This document shows, piece after piece, positions 38,571 to 64,000 of a DNA stretch of 64,000 nt. Position 1 is the stretch's first letter. Each line of letters starts with the position of its first letter. The notes under the pieces are model-generated. The model made no database searches and was not told where the DNA came from. It saw only the letters and a program-made list of their open reading frames with translations. A program made the translations under genes and the position numbers. The stretch comes from Syngnathus acus (Eukaryota > Chordata > Actinopteri > Syngnathiformes > Syngnathidae), in assembly GCF_901709675.1 (NCBI RefSeq), contig NC_051098.1, forward strand, positions 7,007,000-7,070,999. The letters are read 5' to 3'.

Positions 38571-39416
38571 GTTTGGTGGTGTCCTATCAGTTCTCTAATG
38601 TAAAATGGGTGCCTTAGCTCAATTAAGTATGGGAAACCCATGTCTGGCCGCAATTGAAAGGTGAAACTTGTAGGTTTTTTTTTTTTTTTGCTTGGGTTTA
38701 AAATGTATCTTTTGTGACACTAGTCCTGAAACAGGTCTGACATATATCTTTGCTGAATGGAAATTGGATTTCCCCTCATGGGATTATAATCATTATAATA
38801 ATAATTGATGTCATGCTGCGATGATAATTTATTACAAGACATATATGGACAGGTATATGTCACTCATTATATAAACTTTACAAGAATACATCAATTTCAA
38901 TGCAAATGATCCTGAAGCCGCTTCAGTGAAGCGTATCAATCTTCAAATCAGCTCGATAAGGTCGTTCATTATTCATGACGTCATGCGCAGAACTCGCGAC
39001 CTTGGTCAAAAAGAAGGGGCGACTGCGTGATCGTCGTATTGCATTTCAAAGGAAATCGGTTCATAATTCTCGTCACGTTAACTGTGCGTTCATGTATACA
39101 CAGTACACGAGCAGGTAAATCCAATTTAGCCGAGCTACAGGACAACGTGTAGATTTTAGGGGGGGGGGGTCTTTTGTTGAGATCGCTCCTCCCCCCTCTC
39201 CCTTTTTCCTGTGTGTGTGTCTGTGGCGGAAGTAAGTGCGATCGCGGAGGCCTCATCCTTCCAATGGCGACTGCGAACTGGCTGAATACCAAACGGGAGC
39301 AACCGTGGAGGGGGTCAGACCTGTGTGACCGAAATTAAATAAATATATCTCATATTTTGCCGTTGTTACAAAGTTAGTCCAACATTGTGCTTCTCTCCAT
39401 ATTACGCCCGAGTCAA

Positions 39417-54984
<15,568 letters not shown>

Positions 54985-56379
54985 AGGCTGAAGAGGGTTG
55001 ACAACTGGAGAACTGTAAAGACACTTATGGTAGCAGCACTGGTTTCCTTGAAAAAAATGCTGTGAATTTGTTTCTTTCAGGGATATTTATATTTTCTATG
55101 AAAAGCGCGTTTATAGATGTAATACAAATTCTAGCATTTGAACTGCTGGTCTTCACGAGAATACAGATCAAAACGCCACCTGCCAATCCTGCTTGCTGTG
55201 ATTGTGGCCAGCAGAGTAACATTGTGAGGAATCTTGGGTGCTATCTAATATACCTCTGCTAAATCTAAGCATATTGCTGGCTTGCACTAAGAAACACTGT
55301 AAGGAGGTATTTCATACACTAGTTTTGCATTAGAAACTCAGGGGTCAACTAAGTTTACTGTAGTCTCAGATGTGCTTTTTTGTCAAGCTATCAAATGGAT
55401 AAGCATCAATTCCAGGTGGGAAAACGTCGAAGCACACGCAACTGAGACAAAACCAATTCACAATGTCACTTAAGACTACAGCACTCCTTTGTAAATCCAT
55501 AAATACATTTAATTCTTTTGTCTGTTATATGAGCCAAATTAAATGTTTCCCCATTGTTGCTCTTTTTCTTTTCTTTAGATTTGTGTTGTACATGTAAATA
55601 GGTGTTTGTTTTTGATGGAGAAAGAATGGATTGGCCATTAGTCAGTAGCAAGATGTTTATTTAAAGCATTTTTTTTTATTTTACTAGAAATTTTGTCTTG
55701 CCATATGTCATCAATTGGTACATTTTTTTGCCAAGTACGAGTAACCAGATGTACTTTTTGCAGAATACTGTGATTTCTCATATTGGGAAGACTTTTGTCA
55801 TGTGTTACTTTCAGTATTAAATTCTTTCAGAGTCGACTAAAACATGGTTCAGTTTGGTTCATGCAGGATTCCCTTAATGCAGTTGCTTTGACATTTTCGC
55901 AATGGTTTTCGTAATACACCTTCAATAAAGCAATTTTAATAAAACGATGTGTTACATTCTTCCAGGAAATGCGTGCTGCAACACATGGAGTCAAATGTAT
56001 AGAGATTGTTCGTTTGTTTTTTTTTTGCCTTGTAAGCAGGGGTACCTGTTATATACTCCACGCCAATAGGTGGCGGTAATACATTTGAGTTGTCAACCAC
56101 CATAACACTGTCGGAAGAAGGCGGCGCCCGTTTGTGCAGCTGAATACCCGCATGTCATCTGTTTGTTGATGTGTACCAATATTATGTGTGACAAAGGCTA
56201 CCTTTTCTGTGAATAATATTAATTTAGCGTGTATTGGTTGTTATTTGGCTTATTTACGCTCCACGATTTTGTCAAACTTACTTTTTCAGCTCAAGCTAGC
56301 ACCGAACCTAGGATTAGCATGTCCTCTGAGGGTCTCAGTCGGCACCAGAAGAAGCATCAGTAACGGGCAGTAATTCAAA
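54985..56379. other. brwd1 3' UTR and brwd1-mipep intergenic space
   Basis: Mostly brwd1 3' UTR up to the polyadenylation signals at 55924-55943. About 435 bp remain for the mipep promoter. A CCAAT sequence sits at 56063-56067, and a GC-rich patch (ggcggcgcccg) lies near 56120-56130. No other coding exon is seen. Confidence 0.6.
55924..55943 (+). terminator. Two AATAAA polyadenylation signals of brwd1
   Basis: AATAAA at 55924-55929 and again at 55938-55943, about 940 bp after the brwd1 stop and before mipep on the same strand. Confidence 0.65.
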
Positions 56380-62998
<6,619 letters not shown>

Positions 62999-64000
62999 GT
63001 AAGTTTGAATCCTAATGTTTTATCTTACCTAGATGTCCTGGACAATTCTGTGGAAAGTTTTGATCAAAGAGACTTCCAATGGTCCAATGGACTCCACACT
63101 TTTGACATTTCTGCATTTAGGGTACAATGGCATACCAAATTCTGGTCGCTAGACTTTATGCATAGTTATAACATTGATAGCATCAAATTCTTGACTCTTT
63201 ATGCCGCTATAACATTAAGCTTCTGTAATTTACATATACCCGTTCAAAATGTTCCAGTTACCAAAGTGTCCACAGAAATCAAAACCCTGTATTTGATTTA
63301 ATGAGTCATTCGCTGTTTCACAGTACATGCTCATCCGCAATCAACGACTTGCACGTTGTTGCCCTAGTGAAATTGTCTCGCAGAATGTTTAAGCTTCCCG
63401 TCTCCTCCGGCTCAGTGGTAGAGGTGTTTGAATAAAAGCTTAGGTGAATTGCTGAACATAACGGCAGGCACACCACAGAGATGGCTGGAGGAAAAATAAA
63501 TTGCTTCATCTTTTCAAAGTACAACTTTGGATTTTTCATCTTTAAAAAGCACCAGTAACGAACTATTAGATTCATATGTATAGTGATTATACAAAACTAG
63601 AGGGATTGTATCATGCTATTTTAAGCTTACTACAGTTAATTTTAAGCATGTATATTAGTATATATTACCTTTGGTACAATGGTGATCTAATTGCTTATGA
63701 AATTAGTTATTTTGGTGGCCATTTTTTCTAAGACACCTGTACTCGTACACATTAGTCAGCAGACTCCAGATGCGTTCATTGCCTTCTCACAAAGTAGGAC
63801 ATTTCATAACTACATATGAAAAAACTCCTTCAATGCGCCAAACAGCAATAACCACTTGAACACATTGCAGGGGGCACGTGGAAACATTTGATAATTTATC
63901 TGATGCACCAAAATCAGAACAGCTGCATGTGGACTCAAATTGCTGGGACAGCTGCTTAGAAACTGGGTGGGTGTTTAGTCTGCAAGGGCGTTCCAGTAGC
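62999..64000 (+). other. mipep intron 16 (continues past right edge)
   Basis: It starts with GTAAG. I see no further mipep exon; the expected next residues (of the AWQLRFSHLVGYGARYY type in relatives) are not encoded here. A short 'ggctcagtggtagagg' at about 63408-63424 is like the head of a tRNA-derived fish SINE. Confidence 0.5.

Larger units (their letters stand above)
35932..39416. other. hmgn1 3' UTR, transposon graveyard and brwd1 promoter side
   Basis: The first ~0.7 kb is the likely hmgn1 3' UTR. It is followed by AT-rich DNA, a hAT-like or MITE-like segment (37052-37518), a Tc1-like relic (about 37590-38048) and a mariner-like relic (about 38110-38570). The last ~450 bp before 39417 are richer in CpG and should hold the brwd1 promoter. 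No intact gene is present. Confidence 0.55.

Noticed and set aside
38360-38653. Mariner-like frame as an active transposase gene
   Set aside because: The catalytic blocks fall in different frames with stops between them.

Overview
This is a window of vertebrate nuclear DNA, almost certainly from a teleost fish. The evidence is split genes with GT-AG introns, many of them only 80-300 bp long, polyadenylation signals, Tc1/mariner and hAT-like relics, and recurrent fish-type repeat tails. Species cannot be named from the sequence; a percomorph is my guess. All gene models were built by hand from splice sites and reading frames. In every gene that lies wholly inside the window the exon lengths sum to an intact open reading frame.

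Layout, left to right: igsf5 (minus strand, 5' part only, 2.37-4.06 kb); sh3bgr (minus, 8.76-13.92 kb); three complete lebercilin-like genes in tandem, called here lca5l-A, -B and -C (all minus, 16.60-30.71 kb); get1, also called WRB (minus, 31.72-32.67 kb); hmgn1 (plus, 33.40-35.93 kb); brwd1 (plus, 44 coding exons, 39.42-54.98 kb); mipep (plus, 56.38 kb to beyond the right edge). From igsf5 to brwd1 this is the gene order of human chromosome 21q22.2 (BRWD1-HMGN1-WRB-LCA5L-SH3BGR-IGSF5), except that the single LCA5L is replaced by three genes and B3GALT5 is not seen. MIPEP lies on chromosome 13 in human, so a synteny break falls in the 1.4 kb between brwd1 and mipep.

The most interesting feature is the lca5l triplication. 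Each copy has its own start exon, lebercilin coiled-coil exons of identical length (246, 138 and 70 nt), and a last exon with a shared C-terminal motif (aromatic-x-F-[ST]-P...N-L-H-x-G-K-P-A). All three are open. The last exons have diverged sharply: B carries a very long Glu-rich segment with a poly-Glu run and a six-unit hexapeptide repeat, C a shorter poly-Glu run, and A neither. Parts of the upstream regions of A and B are also conserved.

The genes do not form an operon or a pathway. Their products act in cilia (lca5l), ER tail-anchored protein insertion (get1), chromatin (hmgn1, brwd1), mitochondrial presequence processing (mipep), cell junctions (igsf5) and a small thioredoxin-fold adaptor (sh3bgr). 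get1 and hmgn1 are divergent and share a 726-bp interval containing a 200-bp GT/GC/CATA tract. brwd1 and mipep are head-to-tail and less than 0.5 kb apart. The remaining intergenic DNA is AT-rich and holds microsatellites and decayed transposons.
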